Below are positions 5,407 through 5,505 of a DNA stretch of 5,505 nucleotides, piece after piece. The position numbers and the translations under genes were made by a program. Below the pieces are notes generated by a model. The model searched no databases and had not been told where the DNA came from. It saw only the letters and a list, made by a program, of their open reading frames with translations. Source of the stretch: Alphaproteobacteria bacterium (GTDB taxonomy: Bacteria > Pseudomonadota > Alphaproteobacteria > Puniceispirillales > Puniceispirillaceae). The stretch covers positions 1 to 5,505 of the forward strand of contig WTHW01000244.1 of the NCBI GenBank assembly GCA_011526395.1, written 5' to 3'. Positions within the stretch are counted from its first letter, which is position 1. Each line of letters begins with the position of its first letter.

Positions 5407-5505
5407 TTAGGCGCTGGTATCTTTGGCAGTGGCTGGCGCAGATGGCAGTATGGATTTTGCCTTTTCCACAAGAGCGGCGGCATCTATGCCTGCTTTGGCA
5501 AGCTG
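5407..5505 (-). CDS. dxs: 1-Deoxy-D-xylulose-5-phosphate synthase, C-terminal end (cut by window edge)
   Basis: Only the last 32 residues and the TAA stop are visible. The stretch AKAGIDAAALVEKAKSIL resembles the C-terminus of Dxs from other bacteria, for example the E. coli ending LGLDAAGMEAKIKAWL. It is followed by a short Ala/Thr/Ser-rich tail (PSAPATAKDTSA). Dxs is the thiamine diphosphate enzyme that condenses pyruvate and glyceraldehyde 3-phosphate to DXP, the entry to the MEP isoprenoid pathway and a precursor of thiamine and pyridoxal phosphate. No catalytic residue lies in this fragment, so the call rests on the tail motif plus the position 23 nt upstream of tlyA, a common dxs-tlyA order. 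Another transketolase-like C-terminus cannot be fully excluded. Confidence 0.75.
   Translation of the reverse strand, partial: QLAKAGIDAAALVEKAKSILPSAPATAKDTSA

Noticed and set aside
1..5505. A novel defence, mobile or CRISPR system
   Set aside because: Every long reading frame that makes sense belongs to a known housekeeping or catabolic family or to a known envelope-protein type. No transposase, integrase, nuclease, spaced repeats or composition break was seen.

Overview
The window looks like ordinary chromosomal core sequence from an alphaproteobacterium of moderate GC. The protein sequences point there: PdxH has the EFWADGA variant of its signature, FabI has the HAIAYSDKEELKGKYVDT stretch, and the glycine-zipper protein, fabI and aroC sit next to pdxH. 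GC looks to be in the high 40s by eye. A marine lineage such as the SAR116 clade would fit, but that is inference and has not been tested by any search.

Left part, minus strand (1-1870): an N-terminal fragment of a dimethylglycine/sarcosine dehydrogenase-family flavoprotein runs off the left edge. Upstream of it is a 131-nt gap containing a short perfect dyad, then pdxH, the last enzyme of pyridoxal 5'-phosphate synthesis. A 207-nt divergent intergenic region (1871-2077) holds an inverted repeat on the pdxH side. On the other side it has a plausible sigma70-type promoter and a perfect 8-bp stem-loop.

Centre, plus strand (2078-4648): a secreted glycine-zipper protein of unknown function, then fabI (enoyl-ACP reductase, fatty acid elongation) and aroC (chorismate synthase, last shikimate step). 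Gaps are 72 and 39 nt, so the three may form one transcription unit. No terminator is visible in either gap.

Right part, minus strand (4655-5505): the 3' end of dxs (1-deoxy-D-xylulose-5-phosphate synthase) followed after 23 nt by tlyA (rRNA 2'-O-methyltransferase). tlyA converges on aroC with only 6 nt between the stop codons.

The genes are mostly biosynthetic housekeeping: cofactor, lipid, aromatic, isoprenoid and ribosome modification. I see no mobile element, tRNA, rRNA, CRISPR array, phage gene or defence system, and no sign of a previously undescribed system. The points worth a second look are small: three candidate regulatory palindromes, the nearly overlapping convergent gene ends, one FabI drug-site residue and the subtype of TlyA.
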